NCBI GenBank assembly: GCA_021777475.1
Contig: JAJYDM010000012.1
Location: 1-39,850 of the forward strand
Reading direction: 5' to 3'
From: Actinomycetes bacterium
GTDB taxonomy: Bacteria > Actinomycetota > Acidimicrobiia > Acidimicrobiales > Acidimicrobiaceae
Length of the DNA stretch: 39,850 nt
Program-made: the position numbers and the translations under genes
In this document: piece by piece, positions 9,138-17,290 of the stretch
Position numbering within the stretch: the first letter of the stretch is position 1
How the letters are laid out: every line of letters starts with the position of its first letter
Notes under the pieces: model-generated
What the model saw: the letters and a program-made list of their open reading frames with translations, nothing else
What the model was told of the DNA's origin: nothing
Database searches by the model: none

Positions 9138-11612
9138 TTATGCCCGCAACTTCGCTTTGAAACGACTTTCGACCACCGAGATACAGTCGGCCCGGATTCC
9201 ACTGATCTCAGATTCGGTCAGAGTGTGATCAACTGAGGACATTCGAATCGAAAACGCCAGCGATCGACTGCCGGACTTTAGCGACCCTCCCCTAAATACA
9301 TCAAACAGTCTTGCGGACGTGACATGCGCATTTGCCTCGTGAGTAAGCACGTGTTCAATATCCCAGGCGCTGACCGCATCGGGCACCTCGAACGCCAGAT
9401 CAACTTGTGCCAGGGGAAACTGCGAAATTGCCTTCATGATTCCCGGAGGCGGAATCAAAGCGACAAGCCTTGCAAAGTCGATCTCCAGATAGCCAACCCT
9501 TCGCTCAAATTCAACTCCGATCTTGGCAAGAGCGTGACGGTCGATCTCGCCGACCTGGCCTATGATATTGCCGTTCGCTACCAGATAGGCACTCCTGGTT
9601 GGATGCATGCCATTCCACGACTCTGACAGAGCATTCGCGTCCAGCAACCCCCGCCTGTCGGATCCAAGTTCGGAACAGTTGACTATCGAAATCCGCTCAA
9701 GTGAAAAATAGTCTCGGATCCTCGAAAAAACCGAGAGAGCAGAAGTTACATCATCGCCCGCATTGGCCATAAGAAATCCAACCCGCTCGGTTTCGATTAT
9801 CCCTGCATCAATTAGGGAAAACACCTTGCCAGTCTCGAAGAATCTGACCTCCTCCTCTTTTCTATTGAGGTTGAAACGCAACGCCCTGACGAGTCCGGGG
9901 AGCAGCGACCTCCTCAGAACTGACTCCTCTTTTGCAAGAGGATTCTCGACCTCGAGGAAGGCACCTCGGTCACCAAATGTTTCCTGTTCACCTGGAGCAA
10001 GAAGGGTTGCGCTCCAAGTCTCGTAGAAACCCATACCTACGGCAAGACACCCAATTTGCCTGCGAACCCTCTGGGATGGTTTTAGAGTCCCGATGATCTT
10101 CGAATCCGGCCGAACCTTGTCGATCTTGCGGTATCCGTAGTGCCTTGCCACCTCCTCGATCACATCAATTTCGCGCTCGACATCGGGCCTGTTGGTCGGC
10201 ACCACTATCTTCAGAGTTCCTCGGCCAGCACTTTCGGCGCCGAATCCCAGCGGGACCAGTATCGGTGGAACCTGTTCAGCTTTCAGAGACGTTCCAAGTA
10301 TCGCGTTAAGACGCGATACCCTGAGGTCGATCCTCCTCCTATCGAGCGCTGATGGCAACGATACATCGACAATTTCCACCGGAGACTGGCCAAGCATCTC
10401 GCTGAACCGGGCCAGAGTAACTTCGGCAATCCGAGGGTCAACTCCCCGCTCATATCTGGCGGAAGCCTCAGAACGCAACCCTAGCCGCTTGGAGGTTCGG
10501 GCTATCGTCATCGGCTGGAAATGAGCCAGCTCCAACAGGATGTTCTTCGTAGAGGGCTTAATCTCAGATTCTTCTCCACCCATGATCCCGGCCAGACCCA
10601 CGAGATGATCGTCACCATCGACTATCACCACATCGGTTGATTCACGCCCTCTGGCATCGGGCATACCAAGTATCCTGGTAGCTCCGTCGAGTGTAGTCAA
10701 TGACTCACCCCGGTTGGCCAACCGAACCGAGATCGCCGCGCCCGCCAAAGCGTCAACATCATAGGGATGAGTCGGTTGACCCAGCTCAAGCATCAGGTAG
10801 TTGGATATGTCGACAATTGGAGATACGGTCCGCATACCCGCCAGACTCAGTCTCCTGGCCACATACTCCGGCGTCGGCCTGGGTTCAACACCTTCATAGA
10901 GCGCCACAAGCAACCGATCGCATTGCTCCAAACAATGAACTTCCACATTTGACAAATTCTTGGATAACTCCGGAGGAAGTGTCGGCAACACCGGAATGGC
11001 CGGTTCAGCAAATGGAACCTTTAACCATGCGGCCAAATCCCGAGCTACCCCCACGACACAGTTTGCGTCAGGCCGGTTGTTTTCAATGGCGAGATCAAAG
11101 ACCACGTCCGGCACTATTCCAAGAGCCTCCGAGATACTCACTCCCACCTGGACATCATCCGGAAGAATCATCAAACCACTTTGATCATTTCCAAGACCAA
11201 GCTCAATGGGAGAGCACAACATCCCAAAGGAGTCGACTCCTTTCATCTTACGCTTGGCAATTAGGAACTCTCCCGGCAGCACTGCGCCAATCTTCGCAAG
11301 TGGAACCTTTTGCCCAACCTCGAAATTGAACGCTCCACATACTATCTGAAGAGGCCGATCCTCGTCGGCCTGAACAATGACTCGCCTGATCTTGTCAGCC
11401 CCTTCGATGCTGTGGATCTCCAAAACCTGGGCAACGACTACGCCGTCTAGACCAGCTCCAAACCACTCCACACCTTCGACGACAAGACCCAGATCATTCA
11501 TCGAGTCTGTCAGCAACTGAGTTAGTTCATAACTGGGAGAAGACGAAGACTTCTTGGACTCGAGAGTCTGGAATGGAGCAAAGTCACAAAGCCAGGAGTA
11601 AGGAATTTTCAT
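9138..11612 (-). CDS. pheT: Phenylalanyl-tRNA synthetase beta subunit
   Basis: Beta chain of the alpha2-beta2 enzyme that charges tRNA-Phe. The 824 residues show, in order, an OB-fold tRNA-binding domain (about 45-155), the B3/B4 editing region (about 215-400), B5 (about 405-480), a class-II-like core (to about 715) and a C-terminal anticodon-binding FDX-ACB domain (SQFPLAQVDLAFEVPD onward). The ATG is preceded by AGAGG about 10 nt upstream and lies 19 bp after the pheS stop, so the two subunits are co-transcribed. The argC promoter begins just beyond its stop codon. Confidence 0.97.
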   Translation of the reverse strand: MKIPYSWLCDFAPFQTLESKKSSSSPSYELTQLLTDSMNDLGLVVEGVEWFGAGLDGVVVAQVLEIHSIEGADKIRRVIVQADEDRPLQIVCGAFNFEVGQKVPLAKIGAVLPGEFLIAKRKMKGVDSFGMLCSPIELGLGNDQSGLMILPDDVQVGVSISEALGIVPDVVFDLAIENNRPDANCVVGVARDLAAWLKVPFAEPAIPVLPTLPPELSKNLSNVEVHCLEQCDRLLVALYEGVEPRPTPEYVARRLSLAGMRTVSPIVDISNYLMLELGQPTHPYDVDALAGAAISVRLANRGESLTTLDGATRILGMPDARGRESTDVVIVDGDDHLVGLAGIMGGEESEIKPSTKNILLELAHFQPMTIARTSKRLGLRSEASARYERGVDPRIAEVTLARFSEMLGQSPVEIVDVSLPSALDRRRIDLRVSRLNAILGTSLKAEQVPPILVPLGFGAESAGRGTLKIVVPTNRPDVEREIDVIEEVARHYGYRKIDKVRPDSKIIGTLKPSQRVRRQIGCLAVGMGFYETWSATLLAPGEQETFGDRGAFLEVENPLAKEESVLRRSLLPGLVRALRFNLNRKEEEVRFFETGKVFSLIDAGIIETERVGFLMANAGDDVTSALSVFSRIRDYFSLERISIVNCSELGSDRRGLLDANALSESWNGMHPTRSAYLVANGNIIGQVGEIDRHALAKIGVEFERRVGYLEIDFARLVALIPPPGIMKAISQFPLAQVDLAFEVPDAVSAWDIEHVLTHEANAHVTSARLFDVFRGGSLKSGSRSLAFSIRMSSVDHTLTESEISGIRADCISVVESRFKAKLRA

Positions 11613-11631
11613 AAATCAATGACCTCTGTCG

Positions 11632-12693
11632 CTAGAACTGGCGGAGAAACCTGACGTCGTTGTCCAGAAGGACCCGCATGTCAGAAATTGCATAGCGCAT
11701 TTGAGCCAAGCGGTCGATGCCAAAACCAAAAGCAAAGCCGTTCCAAACCTCGGGATCGAGTCCGACAGCGCCGAAGACGTTGGGATCGATCATCCCACAT
11801 CCTCCAAGCTCGATCCATCCGGTACCGGAACAGGTCCTGCAGCCGGCTCCCTCACAGATGGCGCAGGTGACCTCGAACTCCGCAGATGGCTCGGTAAAAG
11901 GAAAGAATCCCGGCCTTAGACGCGAAACGATATTCGGTCCGAAGATGGCCTTGGTGAAAGTCTCTATCGTGCCGGCCAAATTGGCAAAGGTGATTCCTTT
12001 GTCGACCACCAGACCTTCAATCTGGTGGAAAGCCGGAGTGTGGCGGGCGTCTGCAGTGTCCCTGCGATATACTCGACCAGGCATCACTGCATAGATTGGC
12101 GGCTGCTGGCTGGTCATGACCCTGATCTGAACCGGAGAAGTATGGGTCCTCAGCAGCATCGATTCCGGTTGCCCATGTTTCAGGTAGAAGCTGTCCTGTC
12201 CGGCACGTGCCGGGTGGTACGGAGGAATGTTCAGTGCCTCGAAGTTGTACCAGTCCGTCTCGACCTCAGGTCCCTCCTCAACAGTGAACCCCATACCAAT
12301 AAAGATGTCCTCAAGCTCCTGCCTGGTCCTTGTTATCAAGTGGGTCCTACCCGAGCGAAAACTGGAATCAAAAACAGTCTCAGACAGGTCAAGTTTCTCA
12401 CTTTCCAGCTCCTTGATACGAGCCTGGACCAACAGCTTCGACAATGCTTTTTCATAGTCGGCACTCAACTCGGCACGGGCCTGGTTTATCACTGCACCAG
12501 CGGACTGCCTCAACTCCTGATCAAGGGAACCAAGCTGCCTGTTGAGGGATGCGATCGAACCCTTCTTCGAGAGCGTCTCCGACTCAAGCGCTTTCGCATG
12601 ATCCACATCGTCGAGATTTTCGAGCGAAGAGCGAAAGTGTTTCTTCAGCTTCTCCACTATGTCAATGATCTCCTGCAAAGACAGTTGAGACAC
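11632..12693 (-). CDS. pheS: Phenylalanyl-tRNA synthetase alpha subunit
   Basis: Catalytic alpha subunit of PheRS, a class II aminoacyl-tRNA synthetase. An N-terminal coiled coil (about residues 1-100) precedes the core, with LLRTHTSPVQIRVM and FHQIEGLVVDKG (motif 2 region), GGCGMIDPNVF, and GFAFGFGIDRLAQMRYAI (motif 3). A four-Cys knuckle CAICEGAGCRTC (Cys-x2-Cys-x4-Cys-x2-Cys) sits before the GGCGM block, as in a subset of bacterial PheS, and could bind zinc. The start is a GTG with GAGGAG 9 nt upstream. I saw no convincing T-box or Phe leader peptide in the upstream sequence. Confidence 0.97.
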   Translation of the reverse strand: MSQLSLQEIIDIVEKLKKHFRSSLENLDDVDHAKALESETLSKKGSIASLNRQLGSLDQELRQSAGAVINQARAELSADYEKALSKLLVQARIKELESEKLDLSETVFDSSFRSGRTHLITRTRQELEDIFIGMGFTVEEGPEVETDWYNFEALNIPPYHPARAGQDSFYLKHGQPESMLLRTHTSPVQIRVMTSQQPPIYAVMPGRVYRRDTADARHTPAFHQIEGLVVDKGITFANLAGTIETFTKAIFGPNIVSRLRPGFFPFTEPSAEFEVTCAICEGAGCRTCSGTGWIELGGCGMIDPNVFGAVGLDPEVWNGFAFGFGIDRLAQMRYAISDMRVLLDNDVRFLRQF

Positions 12694-13377
12694 TTAACCA
12701 AACTCCTCAATACGAATAGGACCGGCAAGCTTGGAACCGAACCCTCGATCTGCATGATTCGGCCAAGACAATCATACAAACTAGCAGCCTGTTCGCTCGC
12801 CGCCTAACCTGACTTTTGGTTTCACACCATTCACAAGCGACGGCCTATCGACAATTGTAAGAACCGAAACTATCCAGCCTGAATTAGAGAACCGCAGAAA
12901 ACATGTATAAATGTCAAGCCTTTTTGGATATACGTCGTCGATGAAGACTCGCATCCATGTGCGGTTGCAAAGAGCTTTGGAAACGGTGATTTATACGCTG
13001 AGAGGCATTTAACCCGCCCAATTGGTGCAAAGCATTGAGTGAAACGAAGAGAAATCATCCAACTGCCTGAATACACGATGAGAATAGAGCCGGAAAAAGA
13101 GTGTGAATAATGGATTGATCCCACACTTCTCAAAAATCAGTGGCTAAACTGTTGCTAACCCACCAAGCGACGGAATCCAATGTTGGCAATTCGACAAATC
13201 CAGGAACCAACTGTACCATCTCAAGAAGTCTTACAAACGAGTCGCATGGAGATACTACCCGGTAAAGATGTTTTTGGACTCGATCGACTAATAGCTTTAG
13301 CGCTAGAACAGCCACGATGCTTATCTTCGGGTCTATGCCCGTGTTAGACGTGGAACCGAACTTGGGGTTTTCAGCCA
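12694..13377. other. 684-bp gap between pheS and the membrane-protein gene
   Basis: No convincing gene lies in this stretch, which looks more A+T-rich than its flanks. It must hold the pheST promoter (minus) and that of the membrane protein (plus). Two short minus-strand frames (12870-13133 and 13130-13378, the latter from TTG) have no recognisable motif. On the plus strand a stretch without a usable start codon reads ...FWIYVVDEDSHPCAVAKSF..., ends at a stop near 13039, and continues in the same frame to another stop near 13110. It could be the remnant of a gene, but I recognise no family. TAGCGCTA at 13298-13305 is an 8-bp palindrome of unknown meaning. Confidence 0.45.
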
Positions 13378-14871
13378 ATGTCTAGGCTCGAAAGCGTTTT
13401 TGACGAGAGCGGAGCTCAGACTGGAATCGAAACCGGCTCCACTCTTCGCTGTTTGGAACGGCTGTTTACCGCCCTTTGGAGCAGAGTTCGGCAGCTGCCT
13501 TCCGAAGCTGCAGATGCAGCTTTGTATTTTGGGTCAACCATATTCGCGGTGTTAACGTTAGAGATATCCTCAATAGCGATCTACAGGTGGTGGGGGAAGA
13601 TGGCTGCATTGCCATACCTCATAGCCGCCATTGCATCGGCCTGGACGGTCATACGCCCTCCCAGAAGGCGAACCGCTTTCCGCATAGCCATCGTGATGCT
13701 TGTGTTCGTAACCGCCGTCCTCATACCGCTCTTGGCTCAGATTGTCGACCAGGCCGGTTCAGTAGGCACCATAGCGCACGCCCAGCCTGAGGTGCTCGCA
13801 ATCGAGGCAGCTGGCTCGCGACTAATGACAGGAAAAGCTCTGTATCCGGTGATTCACAACGCGGGAGCCGGACTGGTTTCACCTTCTTCTGTTCCGCTCA
13901 CAAATGCTTTTTTCCCATATCTGCCGGGAATGGCATTGTTCGGCATTGGCAGCGCGCTCATACACAAGCCAGCGGCACTTGGTGACCCCCGTCTCGGATT
14001 TGTACTCATCACGCTCATCGCGACGACCCTGGCCATAATTTGGCGTCCACGAACCAAGAGATCACCCATGCTCGCATTCCAGGCCATGACAATTCTACCG
14101 ACAGCGGCACTACCGCTAGTGACAGGCGGTGACGACATACCGGTTGTTGCGTTGATGGCCCTTGGAATCGTGCTCCTTGCCCGCCAGAGGTGGGGCTGGT
14201 CCGGAATTGTGCTCGGCTTGGCCGCCATCCTGAAGTTTACGGCTTGGCCACTTGTAATTATTGCTGGCTTTGTCCTGGCAGTCCGAAACGGATGGCGGGC
14301 GGGACTGAAACTGGCACTTCCGGCATTGACCATAATGACATGGACTCTTGGCCGGGAGGTAATTCACAATCTTTCAGCTCTCGTAAACAACGTGATAAAG
14401 TTCCCAGCAGGCATCGCCTCTCTGAAATCACCAGCTGCCAGTCCTCTACCTGGACACATTCTTGACACCATTTGGAGAGGATACCCCAAGATCGCATTCG
14501 CCATTGGCATCGCAATCGGCATCGCCACCTTGGCACTTATCATCTACCGCACACCAAAGGTTCACACCGGGGCTTCGTGGCTGTCGGCGCTTGTCCTATT
14601 CATTGCCATTCTCATTGCTCCGGCCACCCGGGTCGGATATCTTCTCTATCCGGTGGACCTGGCTGCCTGGGCATGGGTTCTTACAACCACCGGAGAACCT
14701 CTGAAACCAAACCTCGGGAAGGGTTTAGCAGGTGGCAGACACCTCCTGCAAACGGTATCGGCCAAGGCTTACCGAGACTTACAGACCAGTCTGGCCCACC
14801 GTAATGGAAAAGCCACCTGCGGTGTCAAACAGGTTTTGCGCCAAGACATTCCAAATCCTGCCGCAAAATAA
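13378..14871 (+). CDS. Polytopic membrane protein, GT-C / DUF2029-like (putative glycosyltransferase)
   Basis: The 497-residue protein has about ten to twelve hydrophobic helices (roughly 46-67, 75-92, 101-122, 175-195, 206-222, 231-248, 253-269, 274-300, 308-325, 372-390, 401-418 and 420-438) and a basic cytosolic-type tail. An extracytoplasmic-looking loop after helix 3 contains AQPEVLAIEAAGSRLMTGK and then NAFFPYLPGMALFGIG. Together with GLAAILKFTAWPL and ATRVGYLLYPVDLAAW, this resembles actinobacterial GT-C-fold proteins of the GT87/DUF2029 type that use polyprenyl-phosphate sugars. The substrate cannot be told. The ATG has only a weak GGGG upstream. The gene runs opposite to its neighbours, converging on the methyltransferase gene with a 45-bp gap. 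Confidence 0.75.
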   Translation: MSRLESVFDESGAQTGIETGSTLRCLERLFTALWSRVRQLPSEAADAALYFGSTIFAVLTLEISSIAIYRWWGKMAALPYLIAAIASAWTVIRPPRRRTAFRIAIVMLVFVTAVLIPLLAQIVDQAGSVGTIAHAQPEVLAIEAAGSRLMTGKALYPVIHNAGAGLVSPSSVPLTNAFFPYLPGMALFGIGSALIHKPAALGDPRLGFVLITLIATTLAIIWRPRTKRSPMLAFQAMTILPTAALPLVTGGDDIPVVALMALGIVLLARQRWGWSGIVLGLAAILKFTAWPLVIIAGFVLAVRNGWRAGLKLALPALTIMTWTLGREVIHNLSALVNNVIKFPAGIASLKSPAASPLPGHILDTIWRGYPKIAFAIGIAIGIATLALIIYRTPKVHTGASWLSALVLFIAILIAPATRVGYLLYPVDLAAWAWVLTTTGEPLKPNLGKGLAGGRHLLQTVSAKAYRDLQTSLAHRNGKATCGVKQVLRQDIPNPAAK

Positions 14872-14916
14872 AGAAGCACCCTTGGATACCTCGACAGGTA
14901 ACCGTACAATGCGGCA

Positions 14917-15711
14917 TCAGTCTTTCTTATCCATGGTCAATCTCTGACGCATCGCCTCAAACATGAGCACGGACGCAGCAACGCCGACGTTTAGTGACTC
15001 CGCCCTTGCATCGATGGGTATCGTGACCGAACCTTCGAAAAGACCTGAGTACCCTTCGTCCAGTCCGCTGCCCTCGTTTCCGAGCACGATCGCCACCTTA
15101 CCTGTGAGATCCGCGTCCCAATACCAGGTCTTGGCATGTGAAGAGGTCCCAATCATTCGATATCCGTTCGCTCTGAGAAATTCGCTGACCTCCGCCAAGG
15201 AATCCACCATCGCAATAGGTACGCTGAAAAGCGCGCCGGCACTGGCCCGTACCGTCTTTGGATTGTAGATGTCAACACACTGATCGCACAAGATAACCGC
15301 AGCAGCGCCCGCGGCGAGACCAGTCCTTATAATGGTGCCCGCATTTCCGGGATCCCGTACCCCAGCCATCACCACTACAAACGAGTCGAGCTCAAGGGCG
15401 GAAATCTCCTGGTCAACGAAGGATGCCACGGCCACTACGGCCTGGGGCGTAACCGCGTCAGCAGCTCTCTCAAGAGTTCCCGAAGCCACTTCATAAATCC
15501 GGTATCCGATTCGAGAGGCCTTTTCGAGGACATTGACAGCGATTTCATTGTCCGACGCCTCGAAGTAGATCGCCTCCAGCTCCACCTTGGAGAGAATCGC
15601 CGATTCCACTGCCCGCGACCCTTCAATTACAAATTTGCGCTCGGCTTCACGCAAAGAACGCCTTCGGAGCAGTCTCCGAAGGCGAACAATTCTCTGATGC
15701 TTGAAAGTCAG
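14917..15711 (-). CDS. TrmH/SpoU-family RNA 2'-O-methyltransferase
   Basis: SPOUT-class enzyme methylating ribose 2'-OH in rRNA or tRNA with S-adenosylmethionine. All three SpoU motifs are present: AGVRDPGNAGTIIRTGLAAG, KVAIVLGNEGSGL and IPIDARAESLNVGVAASV, forming the trefoil knot. The first ATG/GTG/TTG in frame is a TTG at 15654 (245 residues), but family-like N-terminal sequence (IVRLRRLLRRRSLREAERK) continues upstream in frame. I therefore extend the gene to a CTG at 15711, which has AGGTG 5 nt before it, giving 264 residues. An ATT at 15729 is the other option; the frame is closed by the rplT stop. In M. tuberculosis the gene at this place is called tsnR. The exact RNA target is unknown. 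Confidence 0.88.
   Translation of the reverse strand: MTFKHQRIVRLRRLLRRRSLREAERKFVIEGSRAVESAILSKVELEAIYFEASDNEIAVNVLEKASRIGYRIYEVASGTLERAADAVTPQAVVAVASFVDQEISALELDSFVVVMAGVRDPGNAGTIIRTGLAAGAAAVILCDQCVDIYNPKTVRASAGALFSVPIAMVDSLAEVSEFLRANGYRMIGTSSHAKTWYWDADLTGKVAIVLGNEGSGLDEGYSGLFEGSVTIPIDARAESLNVGVAASVLMFEAMRQRLTMDKKD
15659..15684 (-). terminator. Perfect 11-bp inverted repeat after rplT, terminator-like hairpin
   Basis: CGCCTTCGGAG and its exact complement are separated by a 4-nt loop. On the minus strand the hairpin is followed by TTCTTTG, a weak U-rich tail. It starts 55 nt after the rplT stop, where a terminator or attenuator for infC-rpmI-rplT would be expected. It also lies inside the apparent 5' coding part of the methyltransferase gene, so it may instead limit expression of that gene. 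The function is inferred from structure and position only. Confidence 0.5.
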
Positions 15712-15738
15712 TGGCGCACCTGCCGTAATAACCCCTAA

Positions 15739-16104
15739 TTAGTTCGAAACCACTAGAGCGGATCGCGCCTTTTCAACCAAGACAGAAAATGCGTGTGGAT
15801 CAGCTACGGCGAGATCCGCCAAGACCTTACGGTCGATCGTTATTTCGGCCGCTTTCAGACCGGCAATCAAACGGGAATAGCTGATTCCGTTCACTCGAGC
15901 CTGAGCGTTAATGCGCTGAATCCAAAGTTGACGAAACTCTCCCTTGCGTGCACGCCGGTCCCTGAACGCGTAAGCCATCGAGTGCAAAACCTGCTCATTT
16001 GCAGACCTAAAACTTCTCGACTTGTTGCCGTAATAGCCTTTGGCCTGTTCCAGCACCGCCTTATGATGCTTCTTGGCATGTACTGACCTTTTCACCCTTG
16101 CCAT
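15739..16104 (-). CDS. rplT: 50S ribosomal protein L20
   Basis: Large-subunit assembly protein that binds 23S rRNA. The 121 residues open [29 protein letters not shown], the standard basic N-terminal extension (Arg/Lys/His/Tyr-rich) that threads into the rRNA. The globular half contains [22 protein letters not shown], typical of L20. The ATG has AGGAG 5 nt upstream. It is third in infC-rpmI-rplT. In other bacteria L20 represses this operon, but I could not identify such a site here. Confidence 0.98.
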   Translation of the reverse strand: MARVKRSVHAKKHHKAVLEQAKGYYGNKSRSFRSANEQVLHSMAYAFRDRRARKGEFRQLWIQRINAQARVNGISYSRLIAGLKAAEITIDRKVLADLAVADPHAFSVLVEKARSALVVSN

Positions 16105-16146
16105 CTCTACTCCTGACCTCGAAAACTAGAAAATAAATGAACAGAG

Positions 16147-16341
16147 CTAAATGCCCAGCATCCTGCGAACTTGACGAAGATCACCCTTCGCGACATCCGC
16201 CTCGCGTCCTAATCGGCGGGTTCTGGTTGAGGACTTCTTCTCCAGCAGGTGAGACCTGTTCGGCCGGCGGCGACGCAGTTTACCGCTTCCCGTGATCTTG
16301 AACCTCTTTGCTGCACCACGGTCAGTCTTGATCTTGGGCAT
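16147..16341 (-). CDS. rpmI: 50S ribosomal protein L35
   Basis: Small basic large-subunit protein of 64 residues, the normal size. MPKIKTDRGAAKRFKITGSG is the family signature start, followed by KLRRRRPNRSHLLEKKS and a C-terminal RQVRRMLGI. The ATG is preceded by AAGGAG at a 7-nt spacing. It lies between infC (116-bp gap) and rplT (42-bp gap) in the conserved translation operon. Confidence 0.97.
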   Translation of the reverse strand: MPKIKTDRGAAKRFKITGSGKLRRRRPNRSHLLEKKSSTRTRRLGREADVAKGDLRQVRRMLGI

Positions 16342-16457
16342 CTAACAACTCCTTGATTTTCCCGGCATTGCTTTCAAGCCAGGTTCTACGATTAAGCAAT
16401 TTATCGTTCCGTCTTCAACTCGACAGAACCGGCAACAGCAAGAACTTGCCGTGCCTA

Positions 16458-17069
16458 CTACTGAGACTTGCCGTTCGGTGAACTCTCATTCCCAGATGGT
16501 GCTACTGAATGATGTTCATCTTTGGAGCTATTTGTCTTAATTGCACTCCGCTTGTCAGGACCCAGCACCATAATCATGTTTCGACCATCAAGCTTTGGAA
16601 CTGACTCCACTTTCCCCGCACTCTGAGCCTCCTCCGCTATCCGGTCAAGAATGCTCTTTCCAAGCTCTGGGTGATATAGCTCCCGTCCCCTAAACATGAT
16701 GGTGATCTTGACTTTGTGTCCTTCCTGAAGGAACTTGATCACCTGTCTGGTCTTGGTGTCAAAATCACCCGCACCGATCTTTGGCCGGTATTTCATCTCC
16801 TTCATCTGCGCGCCCATAGACTTTCTGCGGGATTCCTTGGCCTTCTGGGCGGCATCAAACTTAAACTTGCCATAATCCATGATTCGACAGACTGGGGGAA
16901 CAGCCATAGGAGCCACCTCAACGAGGTCCAAGTCCATCTGCCTGGCCAGCGCCATTGCTTCGTGGAGGCTCTTAATTCCAAGCTGGGAACCGTCTGGATC
17001 TACAAGCCGAACCTCTTTAGCCCTGATTCGGTCATTGATACGAGGCTCGTTTGTTGTGGGTGCGACTAT
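16458..17069 (-). CDS. infC: Translation initiation factor IF-3, apparent AUA start
   Basis: IF-3 binds the 30S subunit, blocks premature subunit joining and rejects non-canonical start codons. The frame has an ATG at 16955, but this would remove most of the N-terminal domain. In-frame sequence upstream reads NEPRINDRIRAKEVRLVDP, then GSQLGIKSLHEAMALA, the classic IF-3 N domain. No ATG, GTG or TTG occurs before the in-frame stop at 17078-17076. The best start is ATA at 17069, with AAGGAG 9 nt upstream, giving 203 residues. The C domain has KMKY-like EMKYRPKIG and VKITIMFRGRE. A polar tail of about 30 residues ends the protein, as in many actinobacteria. Confidence 0.93.
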   Translation of the reverse strand: MVAPTTNEPRINDRIRAKEVRLVDPDGSQLGIKSLHEAMALARQMDLDLVEVAPMAVPPVCRIMDYGKFKFDAAQKAKESRRKSMGAQMKEMKYRPKIGAGDFDTKTRQVIKFLQEGHKVKITIMFRGRELYHPELGKSILDRIAEEAQSAGKVESVPKLDGRNMIMVLGPDKRSAIKTNSSKDEHHSVAPSGNESSPNGKSQ

Positions 17070-17078
17070 TCGGCATCA

Positions 17079-17084
17079 CTCCTT
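17079..17084 (-). promoter_or_regulatory. Shine-Dalgarno site deciding the infC start
   Basis: AAGGAG on the minus strand is followed by TGATGCCGA (9 nt) and then the ATA codon at 17069 in the IF-3 frame. The ATG inside that spacer is out of frame and reaches a stop after 14 codons, so it cannot encode IF-3. No comparable site precedes the internal ATG at 16955, which lies inside conserved domain sequence. Confidence 0.75.
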
Positions 17085-17290
17085 CATCACCAACTACAAA
17101 ATCTCTTTCATAGTTTCAAACCGTGCACGAAAAAGCGAAGGCGACAAAAGATCTTGCCTATAATCAACCCTGTCTACTTTGGGAGCGACAAGGTGGGAGC
17201 CAAAATCTGCTTGCTCCGCTTTCTCATTAAACTTCCAAAGTAGTCTAACAGCACATTTCAATAATTGACACCAGAGCGGAGAAATGCAAC

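Noticed and set aside
12025-12807. 260-residue plus-strand frame antisense to pheS
   Set aside because: Lies wholly over the conserved pheS gene; low-complexity shadow with no motif.
12694-12870. T-box or Phe-rich leader peptide controlling pheST
   Set aside because: No T-box sequence, no short Phe-rich frame and no terminator hairpin seen upstream of pheS.
13130-13378. 82-residue minus-strand frame from TTG, start abutting the membrane-protein ATG
   Set aside because: Weak start, no ribosome site, no recognisable family; the neighbouring 12870-13133 frame is equally unconvincing.
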